From Burkholderiales bacterium Ga0077543 (lineage in GTDB: Bacteria > Pseudomonadota > Gammaproteobacteria > Burkholderiales > Burkholderiaceae_C), in NCBI GenBank assembly GCA_001464055.1, contig LNET01000026.1, forward strand, positions 1 to 64,000: a stretch of 64,000 bases of DNA, read 5' to 3'. Both the position numbers and the translations under genes were made by a program. The notes below the pieces were generated by a model. It searched no databases and was not told the origin of the DNA. It saw nothing but the letters and a program-made list of their open reading frames with translations. Shown here in pieces: positions 43,304 through 52,644 of the stretch; positions within the stretch are counted from its first letter, which is position 1; the number at the start of each line of letters is the position of its first letter.

Positions 43304-43840
43304 ATGTCAGACCACCAACACGACGAGCAAGACGCCGAGCAAGACGACACCCCGGCCGTTGCCCAGAACAACACGGTCGACGCCGTGGTGGCGGGCCTGC
43401 TGCTGATGCTGGGCGCCTTGGTCATCTGGGAAGCGCGCCGGCTCGGCGCGGGCTGGACGAGCGATGGCCCGGGATCGGGCTACTTCCCCTTCTACATCGG
43501 CGTGCTCATCTGCATTTCCAGCGTCGGCATCATGTACCAGGCGCTGTTTTCTAAATCGCGCGACACCAGTACCTTCGCCACCGTCAAGCAGACCAAGCAG
43601 GTCGCTTCGGTGCTGCTGCCCGCGGCTGCGTACGTGCTGGCCGTCACCTTCCTGGGCCTGTATCTGGCGTCGGCCATCTACATCGCACTGTTCATGATCA
43701 TCCTGGGCAAGTACTCGCCCGTGAAGAGCGTGGCGGTGGGACTGGGCGTGACCGTGTACTTCTTCCTGATGTTCGAGGTCTGGTTCAAGGTGCCGCTGTG
43801 GAAAGGCACCCTCGACCCGACCCGGTTTCTCGGCTATTGA
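43304..43840 (+). CDS. tctB: Small membrane subunit TctB
   Basis: A 178-residue TctB-type subunit with four hydrophobic helices (about 25-45, 65-85, 105-125 and 130-170). The conserved segment is GPGSGYFPFYIGVLICISSVGI. An acidic N-terminus (DEQDAEQDD) precedes the first helix. It pairs with TctA in the inner membrane to move the substrate presented by TctC, driven by an ion gradient. The ATG at 43304 has AAGGAC upstream. Confidence 0.88.
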   Translation: MSDHQHDEQDAEQDDTPAVAQNNTVDAVVAGLLLMLGALVIWEARRLGAGWTSDGPGSGYFPFYIGVLICISSVGIMYQALFSKSRDTSTFATVKQTKQVASVLLPAAAYVLAVTFLGLYLASAIYIALFMIILGKYSPVKSVAVGLGVTVYFFLMFEVWFKVPLWKGTLDPTRFLGY

Positions 43841-43867
43841 CGCGCGCCCGCCCCGGAGTTCCACCTC

Positions 43868-45397
43868 ATGAATGAACTGAATTCACTGTTGAACGGCTTC
43901 GCCGTCATCATGACGCCGATGAACCTGGGCCTGATGGTCCTGGGTATCGTGCTCGGCGTCCTGATTGGCGTGTTGCCGGGCCTGGGCGGCGCCAACGGCG
44001 TCGCCATCCTGCTGCCGCTGACGTTTTCGATGTCGCCCACCTCGGCCATCGTGATGTTGTCCTGCATCTACTGGGGGGCGCTGTTCGGTGGTGCCATCAC
44101 ATCCATCCTGTTCAACATACCGGGCGAGCCCTGGTCGGTGGCCACCACCTTCGACGGCTATCCACTGGCACAGAAAGGGCGGGCCGCTGCCGCCCTGACG
44201 GCAGCCTTCACCTCATCGTTCATCGGCGCGCTGGTGGCGGTCATCATGATCACCTTCCTGGCACCGCTGGTGGCGAAGTTCGCCTTGAGATTCGGGGCGC
44301 CGGAATTTTTCTCGGTCTACTTACTGACCTTCTGCAGCTTCGTGGGCATGGGCAAGGGGTCGCCCTTCAAGACCCTGGTGGCCATGGCCCTGGGCTTCGC
44401 GCTGGCTGCCGTGGGACTGGACACGGTGACCGGCCAGTTGCGCTTGACCTTCGGCTCGTCCGAGTTGATGCGTGGCTTCGACTTCCTGATCGCGGTGATC
44501 GGCCTGTTCGGCATCGGCGAGATCCTGCTGTCTATGGAGGAAGGCCTGAAGTTCTCGGGGAAGACGGCCAAGATCAACCCGAAGGTGGTGTGGGAGACCT
44601 GGAAGGAACTGCCGCGCTACTGGGCCACCTCGTTGCGCAGCTCTTTCGTCGGCATCTGGATGGGCATCACCCCGGGCGGCGCCACACCGGCCTCGTTCAT
44701 GAGCTACGGCCTGGCAAAGAAGTTCTCGAAAACCGGCTCGAAGTTCGGCACCGGTGAAGTCGAAGGCATCGTCGCCCCCGAGACCGCGGCCCACGCCGCT
44801 GGCACCGCTGCCATGCTGCCGATGCTGGCACTCGGCATCCCCGGTTCGCCCACGGCCGCCGTGCTGCTGGGTGGCCTGCTGATCTGGGGCCTTCAACCCG
44901 GCCCGCTGCTCTTCGTCGAGCAGGCGGACTTCGTCTGGGGCCTGATCGCCAGCATGTACCTGGGCAACCTGGTCGGCCTGATCATCGTGCTGACCACGGT
45001 GCCGCTGTTCGCGTCGATCCTGCGCATCCCGTTCTCGATCATCGCGCCTGTGATCATCGTGATCTGTGCCATCGGGGCCTACACGGTGAACACGGCCATG
45101 CTCGACATCTGGTTCATGCTGCTGTTCGGCGTCATGGGGTACGTGTTCAAGAAGCTCGACTACCCGATCGCCCCGCTCGTGCTGGCCCTGGTGCTGGGCG
45201 GCAAGACCGAAGACTCGTTCCGCCAGGCCATGCTGGTCTCGCAGGGCGAACTGAGCATCATGTTCTCGAACCCGCTGGTCGGTTCGATCACGACGCTGGC
45301 GCTGATCATGCTGTTCTGGCCCCTGCTGTCGAAGCTGATGGCCATCGTGCGCAAGCCCAAGGCCGACGAGTTCGCCGCCCAGCGGCCGGTTGACTGA
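43868..45397 (+). CDS. tctA: Large membrane subunit TctA
   Basis: A 509-residue TctA permease with 11-12 membrane helices. It has the family motifs GVLPGLGGANGVAILLPLTF and GAITSILFNIPGEPWSVATTFDGYP, and the second copy GIPGSPTAAVLLGGLLIWGLQPGP. It forms the transport path with TctB. It follows tctB by 27 bp and precedes the kinase-like/BON gene by 15 bp, so all are in one operon starting at tctC. Confidence 0.92.
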   Translation: MNELNSLLNGFAVIMTPMNLGLMVLGIVLGVLIGVLPGLGGANGVAILLPLTFSMSPTSAIVMLSCIYWGALFGGAITSILFNIPGEPWSVATTFDGYPLAQKGRAAAALTAAFTSSFIGALVAVIMITFLAPLVAKFALRFGAPEFFSVYLLTFCSFVGMGKGSPFKTLVAMALGFALAAVGLDTVTGQLRLTFGSSELMRGFDFLIAVIGLFGIGEILLSMEEGLKFSGKTAKINPKVVWETWKELPRYWATSLRSSFVGIWMGITPGGATPASFMSYGLAKKFSKTGSKFGTGEVEGIVAPETAAHAAGTAAMLPMLALGIPGSPTAAVLLGGLLIWGLQPGPLLFVEQADFVWGLIASMYLGNLVGLIIVLTTVPLFASILRIPFSIIAPVIIVICAIGAYTVNTAMLDIWFMLLFGVMGYVFKKLDYPIAPLVLALVLGGKTEDSFRQAMLVSQGELSIMFSNPLVGSITTLALIMLFWPLLSKLMAIVRKPKADEFAAQRPVD

Positions 45398-45412
45398 AGC
45401 AAAGGAATCGAC

Positions 45413-46246
45413 ATGCCCGTCATCGCATTGACCCAGGGAATGGGCTCGCTGGCCCAGGACGTCGCCGAAGCGCTGGCCGACGAGCTCGGCCTGTCGACCC
45501 TGCAGCACGAAGTGGCAGAACGGGTGGCGGAGAAGATGCACGTGTCGCGCAGCCTGATCAACCGGCTGCGCACAGGCAAGGCCGGCGCGATCGAACGGCT
45601 GCGCAGCGACCGCCAGGCCATGGCCCTGTACTCGGCAGAAGAGGTTCTGGAAGCTGCCGCCAGAGGCAATGTGGTCATCCGCGGCTGGGGCGCCACGCAA
45701 CTGCTCCGGCCGGTGCCGCACATTCCCTGCATCCGCATCATGCGGCCTTTCGACAAGCGCGTGCAGTGGCTGATGGACGAGATCGACACCGACGACAGAA
45801 GCGTCGCCGAGGCCGAGATCAGGCGCAGCGACGAGGCCAATGCCACCCGCATGCAGGACCAGTTCGGCGTCACCTGGAACGAGCCGGTGCTTTTCGATGC
45901 CGTGCTCAACACCGACCGCCTGAGCGTGGCCACCTGCGTGGACACCATCCGCACGCTGCTGTCTCGACCCGAATTCGAGGAAACCCCTCAGTCGCGAGCC
46001 CTGCTGCAGGGCCTGGCGCTGAGCGCCAGGGTGCGGGCCTCGCTGCGTGCCCATGAAGACACGCAAGGTGTCGACATCACCATTTCAAGCCACGAAGGCG
46101 CGGTAAGCCTGAGCGGCATCGTTGCCAGCGCCGAGGAAAAATCCGCGACGGTTCAGGTCAGCACGGCCGTGGCCGGTGTCCAGTCGGTCGACGACCAACT
46201 GCGCGTGATGTCGCGTTCGAAGCTCTTCCCCTCGAATCGCCAATGA
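45413..46246 (+). CDS. Cytidylate-kinase-like protein with C-terminal BON domain
   Basis: A 277-residue protein. Residues about 1-190 resemble the cytidylate-kinase-like family (Cytidylate_kin2), with VIALTQGMGSLAQDVAEALADELGL, NVVIRGWGATQLL and FGVTWNEPVLFDAVLNTDRLS. The P-loop region is altered to TQGMGSLA without the usual GKS/T, so kinase activity is doubtful. Residues about 200-270 form a BON-like domain (VDITISSHEGAVSLSGIV). It is the last gene of the tct operon and points towards the regulator gene. The role is unknown; phospholipid or nucleotide sensing linked to transport is speculative. Confidence 0.75.
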   Translation: MPVIALTQGMGSLAQDVAEALADELGLSTLQHEVAERVAEKMHVSRSLINRLRTGKAGAIERLRSDRQAMALYSAEEVLEAAARGNVVIRGWGATQLLRPVPHIPCIRIMRPFDKRVQWLMDEIDTDDRSVAEAEIRRSDEANATRMQDQFGVTWNEPVLFDAVLNTDRLSVATCVDTIRTLLSRPEFEETPQSRALLQGLALSARVRASLRAHEDTQGVDITISSHEGAVSLSGIVASAEEKSATVQVSTAVAGVQSVDDQLRVMSRSKLFPSNRQ

Positions 46247-46266
46247 GCCGTTCCCGCGTCTGCATC

Positions 46267-46285
46267 AGCGGCCGCCCGGGCCGCT
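46267..46285. terminator. Hairpin between convergent tct operon and regulator gene
   Basis: Stem AGCGGC/GCCGCT with a 7-base loop in the 38-bp gap, touching the regulator stop codon. No strong T run. Possible bidirectional terminator. Confidence 0.4.
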
Positions 46286-46893
46286 CAGATCTTGCCGCGC
46301 TGCTTCAGGCGCGACAGCGTCTCGGCCGACAGGTTCAGGTAGGCCGCCAGTTCCTTCTTCGGAATACGTTCTGCGAGCTCCGCGTGCTTGCGCATGAAAC
46401 GGTGTACCCGGCCCGGTGCGTCCAGCAGATGTAGCGTGATCGTATGGGCCATGATCTCGCTCATCAGTCGCATGACCTCGTATTCGAATTCCAGCTTGAA
46501 GCGCGGGTGCCGGTCGAGGAACTCCACCCACTGCGGCATGGGCAACTTCGCCACACGGGCCTTGGTCACGCTGACAATGGCGTAAGGCGTGGGTGTGTTC
46601 AGGCGCCAGGCGGCGTAGCTGGTCTCGATGCCGCGCTCGTCGGTGAAGCGCAAGATCATTTCTTTGGCATCGGCGCTGGTCACCACGCGCTTGAGGATGC
46701 CTTCGAGCAGAAAATACTGCTCCATCGCATGCACGCCCTGGTGCAGCAGGTAGTCGCCCTTGGCGCAGTCCACGATCACCAACTGCGGGCCGAGGTCGTT
46801 CCATTCGGCGTCGCTCATCGTCTTCAGCATGTCGTTCTGCCGAAGCTGCAGTCGGATGATGTCCCTCTCGGTGTGCTGCGCCAGCGGAATCAT
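46285..46893 (-). CDS. Crp/Fnr-family transcriptional regulator (proposed oxalate regulator)
   Basis: A 202-residue Crp/Fnr-type regulator with an N-terminal cyclic-nucleotide-binding-like barrel and a C-terminal winged helix (IPKKELAAYLNLSAETLSRLK). The recognition helix keeps the E-x-x-S-R pattern of Fnr, which reads TTGA half-sites. Only one cysteine (Cys43) is present, so an Fnr-type iron-sulfur cluster is not expected and another effector must control it. The gene is divergent from oxc. Palindromes TTGAC-N4-GTCAA before oxc and before tctC are its likely targets. It may sense oxalate, formate or an acyl-CoA. Confidence 0.85.
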   Translation of the reverse strand: MIPLAQHTERDIIRLQLRQNDMLKTMSDAEWNDLGPQLVIVDCAKGDYLLHQGVHAMEQYFLLEGILKRVVTSADAKEMILRFTDERGIETSYAAWRLNTPTPYAIVSVTKARVAKLPMPQWVEFLDRHPRFKLEFEYEVMRLMSEIMAHTITLHLLDAPGRVHRFMRKHAELAERIPKKELAAYLNLSAETLSRLKQRGKI

Positions 46894-46955
46894 CGGAAAA
46901 AACGTTGCATCGGTCGCTTCATCGCTCGCTTCATCGATCAGTCAATTCTCGAATC

Positions 46956-46969
46956 TTGACCGCAGTCAA
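46956..46969. promoter_or_regulatory. Fnr/Crp-type operator TTGAC-N4-GTCAA upstream of oxc
   Basis: Arms TTGAC (46956-46960) and GTCAA (46965-46969) around CGCA. TACCAT/ACCATA (46993-46999) begins 24 bp after the palindrome and could be the -10. The spacing and the ACCATA element match the tctC site exactly. It lies between the divergent regulator gene and oxc and could also mediate autoregulation. Confidence 0.75.
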
Positions 46970-47034
46970 CAGCCAGGACAAACCGTCACTTTTACCATAA
47001 GCAGCGTCATCATCGCTGTATCCCGGAGCCTGTC

Positions 47035-48783
47035 ATGTCCGCAAATCTCGCCCCTGTCTCGTCCCCCACCGAAGAGTCGACCATGACCGACGGCTTCAAC
47101 CTCGTCATCGACGCACTGAAGCTCAACGGCATCAAGACCATCTACGGCCTGCCCGGCATTCCCATCACCGACCTGACCCGCAAGGCGCAGGCTCAGGGCC
47201 TGCGCGTCATCTCCTTCCGCCACGAACAAAACGCCGGCAATGCCGCAGCCATCGCCGGCTTCATGACCGGGCAACCTGGCGTGTGCCTGACCGTGTCGGC
47301 CCCAGGCTTCCTGAACGGCCTGACCGCGCTGGCCAACGCCACGACCAACTGCTTTCCGATGATCCTGATCAGCGGCTCCAGCGAGCGCGAGATCGTCGAC
47401 CTGCAGCAGGGCGACTATGAAGAGATGGACCAGGTGGCGGTGGCCAGGTCGCTGTGCAAGGCCGCGTTCCGGGTGCTGCACGCCGAAGACATCGGCGTGG
47501 GCATCGCGCGCGCCATCCGCTCGGCGGTCTCCGGCCGCCCCGGCGGCGTGTACCTGGACCTGCCGGCCAAGCTGTTCTCGCAGGCGATGGACGCCGCGGC
47601 TGGCGCAGCTTCGCTGATCCAGGTCGTCGACCCGGCACCGCGCCAGATTCCGGCCCCCGACGCCGTCAAGCGTGCGCTCGACCTGCTCAAGGGCGCGAAG
47701 AAACCCCTGATCCTGCTCGGCAAGGGTGCGGCCTATGCACGCGCCGACGCAGACATCCGCGCGCTCGTCGAACGCTCGGGCATTCCGTACCTGCCCATGT
47801 CCATGGCCAAGGGCCTGCTGCCCGACACCCACGAACTGTCCGCGGCAGCGGCGCGTTCCTACGTGCTGCCCGAGGCCGACGTGGTGCTGCTCGTGGGCGC
47901 GCGCCTGAACTGGCTGCTGTCGCACGGCAAGGGCAAGACCTGGGGCGGCAAGGACCACAAGGCCTGGGGCGGGCAGAAGTTCATCCAGATCGACATCTCG
48001 CCTACCGAGATGGACAGCAACGTGCGCATCGACGCACCGCTGGTCGGCGACATCGGTTCCTGCGTTTCTGCACTGCTGGCCGGCATCGACGCCAAGTGGC
48101 CCAAGCCGCCGGCCGAATGGCTGAACGCGGTTTTCGATCGCCGCAACAAGAACGTGGCGAAGATGGCCGAGACCCTGGCCAAGGACCCCAAGCCGATGAA
48201 CTTCCACAGCGCACTGAACGTGGTGCGCGACATCGTCAAGGCCAATCCCGACGCGATGCTGGTCAACGAAGGCGCGAACGCGCTGGACTTCACCCGTTCC
48301 ATCGTCGACATGTACAAGCCGCGCAAGCGCCTGGACGTGGGGACCTGGGGCGTGATGGGCATCGGCATGGGCTTTGCCGTCGCCGCTGCGATCGAGTCGG
48401 GCGAACCCGTCATCGCCATCGAAGGCGACAGCGCCTTCGGCTTCAGCGGCATGGAAGTGGAAACCATCTGCCGCTACAACCTGCCGGTGTGCGTGGTCAT
48501 CTTCAACAACAACGGCGTCTATCGCGGCACTGATCAAAATCTGAGCGGCGGCGCCGATGTCGCGCCGACGGTGTTCGTCAAGGACGCGCGCTACGAGAAA
48601 ATGATGGAAGCTTTCGGCGGCGTGGGCGTCTACGCCACCACGCCGGCTGAACTGCGCAAGGGCATGGAAGAGGCCATCCGCTCGCGCCGGCCCACGCTCA
48701 TCAACGCCATCATCGACGAGACCGCCGGCACCGAGAGCGGCCGCATCACCAGCCTGAACCCGGCAGCCGCCGCAAAGAAGTAA
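47035..48783 (+). CDS. oxc: Oxalyl-CoA decarboxylase
   Basis: Oxc is a thiamine-diphosphate enzyme that converts oxalyl-CoA to formyl-CoA and CO2. The 582-residue protein has the N-terminal pyrimidine-binding domain with the catalytic Glu in [15 protein letters not shown], a central domain, and the diphosphate/Mg-binding motif [19 protein letters not shown] (from about 464) ending in NN. The segment NNNGVYRG and length match Oxalobacter Oxc. GGAG lies 6 bases before the ATG. It is the first gene of an operon with frc, preceded by the Fnr-like operator. Confidence 0.96.
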   Translation: MSANLAPVSSPTEESTMTDGFNLVIDALKLNGIKTIYGLPGIPITDLTRKAQAQGLRVISFRHEQNAGNAAAIAGFMTGQPGVCLTVSAPGFLNGLTALANATTNCFPMILISGSSEREIVDLQQGDYEEMDQVAVARSLCKAAFRVLHAEDIGVGIARAIRSAVSGRPGGVYLDLPAKLFSQAMDAAAGAASLIQVVDPAPRQIPAPDAVKRALDLLKGAKKPLILLGKGAAYARADADIRALVERSGIPYLPMSMAKGLLPDTHELSAAAARSYVLPEADVVLLVGARLNWLLSHGKGKTWGGKDHKAWGGQKFIQIDISPTEMDSNVRIDAPLVGDIGSCVSALLAGIDAKWPKPPAEWLNAVFDRRNKNVAKMAETLAKDPKPMNFHSALNVVRDIVKANPDAMLVNEGANALDFTRSIVDMYKPRKRLDVGTWGVMGIGMGFAVAAAIESGEPVIAIEGDSAFGFSGMEVETICRYNLPVCVVIFNNNGVYRGTDQNLSGGADVAPTVFVKDARYEKMMEAFGGVGVYATTPAELRKGMEEAIRSRRPTLINAIIDETAGTESGRITSLNPAAAAKK

Positions 48784-48848
48784 CCGCCGTTTCTGCATCC
48801 GTTTTCGGCACTCGTTTCCGTCATTTACCCAAGCAAGGAGCATTACCC

Positions 48849-50123
48849 ATGTCTGACAATCTTCCCCTCAAGGGCATCAAGATCATCGACTTCACCCACG
48901 TGCAGGCCGGCCCTGCATGCACGCAGCTGCTGGCCTGGTTCGGTGCCGACGTGATCAAGGTGGAACGCCCCGGCTCTGGCGACGTCACGCGCAGCCAGCT
49001 GCGCGACATCCCCGGCGCCGACGCCCTGTACTTCACCATGCTCAACAGCAACAAGCGCTCGCTGACGCTCGACACGAAGAAGGCCGAAGGCAAGGCCGTG
49101 CTCGAGAAGCTGATCAAGGAATCCGACGTCATGGTCGAGAACTTCGGCCCGGGCGCACTCGACCGCATGGGCTTCACCTGGGAGCACATCCAGAAGCTCA
49201 ACCCCGGCATGATCCTGGCATCGGTCAAGGGCTTCAGCGACGGCCACCACTACGAAGACCTGAAGGTTTACGAGAACGTGGCGCAGTGCGCGGGCGGCGC
49301 AGCGTCGACCACCGGTTACTGGAAGGGCGAGAACTCCGGTCCCACCATTTCTTCGGCCGCACTCGGTGACTCGAACACCGGCATGCATCTGGCCATCGGC
49401 ATCCTCACCGCCTACATCGGCAAGCAGAAGACCGGCAAGGGCCAGAAGGTGGCCGTGTCCATGCAGGACTCGGTGCTGAACCTGTGCCGCGTGAAGATGC
49501 GCGACCAGTTGCGTCTGGACAAGGTGGGCTACCTGGAAGAGTACCCGCAGTACCCGCACGAGATGGAAGCCTTCAAGGACGGCGTGGTGCCGCGCGGCGC
49601 CAACGCCGGCGGCGGCGGCCAGCCGGGCTGGATCCTGAAGTGCAAGGGCTGGGAAACCGACCCCAACGCCTACATCTACTTCACGGTGCAGGGCCATGCC
49701 TGGGAACCCATCTGCGACGCACTGGGCAAGCCGGAATGGAAGACCGACCCGGCCTACACCACCGCACAGGCCCGCCAGCCGCACATCATGAACATCTTCG
49801 CCACCATCGAAGACTTCATCAAGGACAAGACCAAGTTCGAGGCGGTGGACATCTTCCGCAAGTTCGACATTCCTTGCGCGCCCGTGCTGTCGATGAAGGA
49901 ATTGCTGCACGACAAGTCGCTGCGCGCCAGCGGCTCCATCGTCGAAGTGCCGCACAAGGTGCGTGGAAGCTACTTCACGGTGGGCAGCCCGATCAAGTTC
50001 TCGGGCATGAAGCCTGAAGTCACGGCTTCGCCGCTGCTGGGTGAGCACACCGACGCCGTGCTCGCCGAACTGGGCTACTCGGCCCAGGAAATCGCCGCGA
50101 TGCACGAGGTCAAGGCCGTCTGA
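48849..50123 (+). CDS. frc: Formyl-CoA:oxalate CoA-transferase
   Basis: Frc moves CoA from formyl-CoA to oxalate, giving formate and oxalyl-CoA and so recycling CoA for Oxc. The 424-residue family III CoA transferase has [26 protein letters not shown], the catalytic Asp174 (GDSNTGMHL) and the glycine loop [10 protein letters not shown] that covers the active site. It lies 65 bp after oxc and ends before a strong terminator. Confidence 0.95.
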   Translation: MSDNLPLKGIKIIDFTHVQAGPACTQLLAWFGADVIKVERPGSGDVTRSQLRDIPGADALYFTMLNSNKRSLTLDTKKAEGKAVLEKLIKESDVMVENFGPGALDRMGFTWEHIQKLNPGMILASVKGFSDGHHYEDLKVYENVAQCAGGAASTTGYWKGENSGPTISSAALGDSNTGMHLAIGILTAYIGKQKTGKGQKVAVSMQDSVLNLCRVKMRDQLRLDKVGYLEEYPQYPHEMEAFKDGVVPRGANAGGGGQPGWILKCKGWETDPNAYIYFTVQGHAWEPICDALGKPEWKTDPAYTTAQARQPHIMNIFATIEDFIKDKTKFEAVDIFRKFDIPCAPVLSMKELLHDKSLRASGSIVEVPHKVRGSYFTVGSPIKFSGMKPEVTASPLLGEHTDAVLAELGYSAQEIAAMHEVKAV

Positions 50124-50158
50124 TCCAGCCCCGGCCTGCAGGTTTTCGAAGCATGAAC

Positions 50159-50185
50159 ACGGCGCCTTGTAGGCGCCGTTTTTTT
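50159..50185 (+). terminator. Rho-independent terminator of the oxc-frc operon
   Basis: Stem ACGGCGCC/GGCGCCGT with loop TTGTA, followed by seven T residues. It lies 35 bp after the frc stop codon and is the clearest terminator in the window. Confidence 0.9.
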
Positions 50186-50336
50186 ATCGCGAACCGCCCG
50201 GGGCTGCAGCAGACCACCCGGCCGGCCCGTTCAGGTACGGCCGCGACCAGGGGCCTTGGCAGCGACGCCTGAGGCTATCCTGCGGCGCGGCGCCACCCGG
50301 CGTGGCCAGGCATTCCAGACTTCCAGGACCTCCGAC

Positions 50337-51584
50337 ATGGGCAAAGCACTCGACGGCGTTCGCATTCTCGACTTCACACATGTTCAATCCGGCCCCACCT
50401 GCACACAGTTGCTGGCCTGGCTGGGTGCCGACGTCATCAAGGTTGAACGCCCGGGCGAAGGCGACGCCACGCGCAAGCAACTGCGCGACATTCCCGGCGT
50501 GGACAGCCTCTACTTCACGATGCTGAACCACAACAAGCGCTCGGTCACGATCAACACCAAGTCGCCCGGCGGCATGACGGTGCTGGACCGGCTGATCAAG
50601 ACTTGCGATGTGATGGTCGAGAACTTCGCACCAGGGGCGCTGGAGCGAATGGGCATCACCTGGGACCGCATCCAGGCCCTGAATCCGCGCATGATCGTGG
50701 CGTCAGTGAAGGGCTTCGGAGCCGGCCCTTACCAGGACTGCAAGGTCTACGAGAACGTGGCGCAATGCGCTGGCGGCGCCGCATCCACCACGGGCGAGGT
50801 CGACGGCATGCCGATGATCAGCGGCGCCCAGATCGGCGACAGCGGCACCGGCCTGCACCTGGCACTGGGCATCGTCGCGGCGCTGTATCAGCGCCACGGC
50901 AGCGGCCGGGGCCAGCAGGTGCTGGCACCGATGCAGGACGCAGTGCTGAACCTGTGCCGCGTGAAGCTGCGCGACCAGCAGCGCCTGGAACGCATGCACA
51001 CGATGCACGAATATCCGCAATACCCTGACGGCAAGTTCGGCGACTCGGTTCCGCGTGCAGGCAACGCCTCGGGCGGCGGACAGCCCGGCGCCATCCTCAA
51101 GTGCAAGGGCTGGGAAACCGACCCCAACGCCTACATCTACTTCATCACGCAGGCTGCGGTCTGGCCGGCCATCTGCCGGGTGATCGGCGAGCCCGGCTGG
51201 ATCGACGACGAGGCCTATGCCACACCGCAAGCCCGCCTGCTGCACCTGAAGCCGATCTTCGGGCGCATCGAGCAGTGGACGATGAGCAAGGACAAGTTCG
51301 AGGCGATGGACATCCTGAACGAGTTCGACATCCCTTGCGGACCCATCCTGTCGATGAAGGAAATCGCCGAAGAACCTTCGTTGCGTGCCAGCGGAACGGT
51401 GGTCGAGGTCGACCATCCAGAACGGGGCAAGTACCTGAGCGTGGGCAACCCCATCAAGCTGTCCGACAGCCCCACCGAGGTGACCCGCTCACCCTTGCTG
51501 GGCGAGCACACCGACGCCGTGCTGTCCCAATTGGGCTTCAGCGCGTCGGAAATCGAGGCCCTGCGTGCCGAGGGTGCGATCTGA
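50337..51584 (+). CDS. Second formyl-CoA:oxalate CoA-transferase-like protein
   Basis: A 415-residue paralog of Frc. The N-terminal [26 protein letters not shown], the catalytic Asp168 (GDSGTGLHL) and the loop [10 protein letters not shown] are kept; the first glycine of the loop is Ser. It lies behind the terminator of the first frc gene and so needs its own promoter. It may act on oxalate with a different donor such as succinyl-CoA or acetyl-CoA, as the E. coli YfdE/Frc pair does, or may simply be a duplicate. Confidence 0.88.
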   Translation: MGKALDGVRILDFTHVQSGPTCTQLLAWLGADVIKVERPGEGDATRKQLRDIPGVDSLYFTMLNHNKRSVTINTKSPGGMTVLDRLIKTCDVMVENFAPGALERMGITWDRIQALNPRMIVASVKGFGAGPYQDCKVYENVAQCAGGAASTTGEVDGMPMISGAQIGDSGTGLHLALGIVAALYQRHGSGRGQQVLAPMQDAVLNLCRVKLRDQQRLERMHTMHEYPQYPDGKFGDSVPRAGNASGGGQPGAILKCKGWETDPNAYIYFITQAAVWPAICRVIGEPGWIDDEAYATPQARLLHLKPIFGRIEQWTMSKDKFEAMDILNEFDIPCGPILSMKEIAEEPSLRASGTVVEVDHPERGKYLSVGNPIKLSDSPTEVTRSPLLGEHTDAVLSQLGFSASEIEALRAEGAI

Positions 51585-51622
51585 AACAGTCCCGGCCAGA
51601 GGCAAAAACCGGAACTCCGGCT

Positions 51623-51979
51623 TCAGACCGCGCGCCGTACTTCCATGGTGCCGTTGCTGGTGACCTCGGCGTACACCGCGGGCTGGGTCAGGGCCAGATG
51701 CAGCAGGATGCGTCCCGACTGATGCCGGACCAGGCGGTTGGCGGCGATGCCCAAGGCCACCATCAAGGCACCCACCAGCGCGTAGCCTGTCAGCGCCAGC
51801 ACGGCACCGATGCCGATGACGGCCATTGCTACCAGGTCGACCCGGGTGCGCCTGACGACGAACGGCCGCGCCAAAGCCGGGTTGACGACCACCCGGAACC
51901 GGCCATAAGGCAGGCCGTTGCGGAACTCCTGGTGGGCGACGTAGGGGACGGTGTCGGAATCTTCGGACTGCGTGTTCAC
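51623..51979 (-). CDS. Hypothetical two-helix membrane protein
   Basis: A 118-residue protein of unknown function. It has a polar N-terminus (about 1-45) with an RFRVVVNPALARPFVVRR stretch, two adjacent hydrophobic helices (about 48-82) and a C-terminal region predicted as beta. It is convergent with the second frc gene and lies 39 bp after its stop. No family is recognised. Confidence 0.6.
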   Translation of the reverse strand: MNTQSEDSDTVPYVAHQEFRNGLPYGRFRVVVNPALARPFVVRRTRVDLVAMAVIGIGAVLALTGYALVGALMVALGIAANRLVRHQSGRILLHLALTQPAVYAEVTSNGTMEVRRAV

Positions 51980-52021
51980 GCTCCGAATTTTAGGGCCAGC
52001 ATGGTGCTGGGGCCCAAGCCC

Positions 52022-52222
52022 TCATTCGTCGAGGAAACCGCCCTTGAACAGGCTCCAGGCACGGCCGTCGTGCAGGTAAAAGCAACCGTCGGCGCAGGCG
52101 TCCTTGCCTGGGAAATAGTCACGCCAGGCTTTGGGCACCAAGCGGACGAGTTGCTCGTCGTCGAGCGCCTCGAATTCCAGTGGCGTGATCGGCATGCCGG
52201 AACGCAGACGGCGATTCTCCAT
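52022..52222 (-). CDS. Small hypothetical protein
   Basis: A 66-residue acidic protein (57 residues from an internal ATG at 52195). It contains PLEFEALDDEQLVRLVPKAWRDYFPGKD followed by ACADGCFYLHDGRAWSLFKGGFLDE. No domain is recognised. The frame is open further upstream, but that part reads as non-coding. The sequence is compatible with a small soluble helical protein. Co-directional with its neighbours on both sides. Confidence 0.5.
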   Translation of the reverse strand: MENRRLRSGMPITPLEFEALDDEQLVRLVPKAWRDYFPGKDACADGCFYLHDGRAWSLFKGGFLDE

Positions 52223-52293
52223 GGGAACAGGTGGGCAGGGCCGGGCTGTGAACGAGCCCGGATTCTGACGCAGGCAGCCCCTTGGAGCCAGCC

Positions 52294-52527
52294 TCAAAGA
52301 CCGATGCGGGCGGCGCGCTGGCGCAGACGGGCGGCAGCTGCCGGGTCGGTGGCTTCGAGCCGGGCGGCCTGCAGATACAGTGCTCGCATCTCCGAAACCT
52401 CGGCAATGATGCGGCCGGGAAACATCATCGCGTCGATCATGAACGCGGTGTCGCGCAGCAGGCCCTTCAGGCCCAGGAACAGATCGCCCCGGGGGGCGGA
52501 CGGCAGGGTTTGGCTCAGACGGGACAT
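52294..52527 (-). CDS. Small hypothetical protein
   Basis: A 77-residue protein, helical and rich in Ala and Arg. It starts MSRLSQTLPSAPRGDLFLGLKG and ends EATDPAAAARLRQRAARIGL. One moderately hydrophobic stretch (about 25-42) suggests membrane association or a helical hairpin. It is divergent from the deacetylase gene, and an AGAG ribosome-binding site precedes the ATG. No family is recognised. Confidence 0.55.
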   Translation of the reverse strand: MSRLSQTLPSAPRGDLFLGLKGLLRDTAFMIDAMMFPGRIIAEVSEMRALYLQAARLEATDPAAAARLRQRAARIGL

Positions 52528-52644
52528 GACGTTTCTCTTTCACGATGCGAAGCAATTGACGGAAGTATATAGCGTTAACCCTCATCGGGTTACCACCAAG
52601 TCACCCCAAAAAGTCAACAACGTCTCATCTGCCGCCACACTGCC

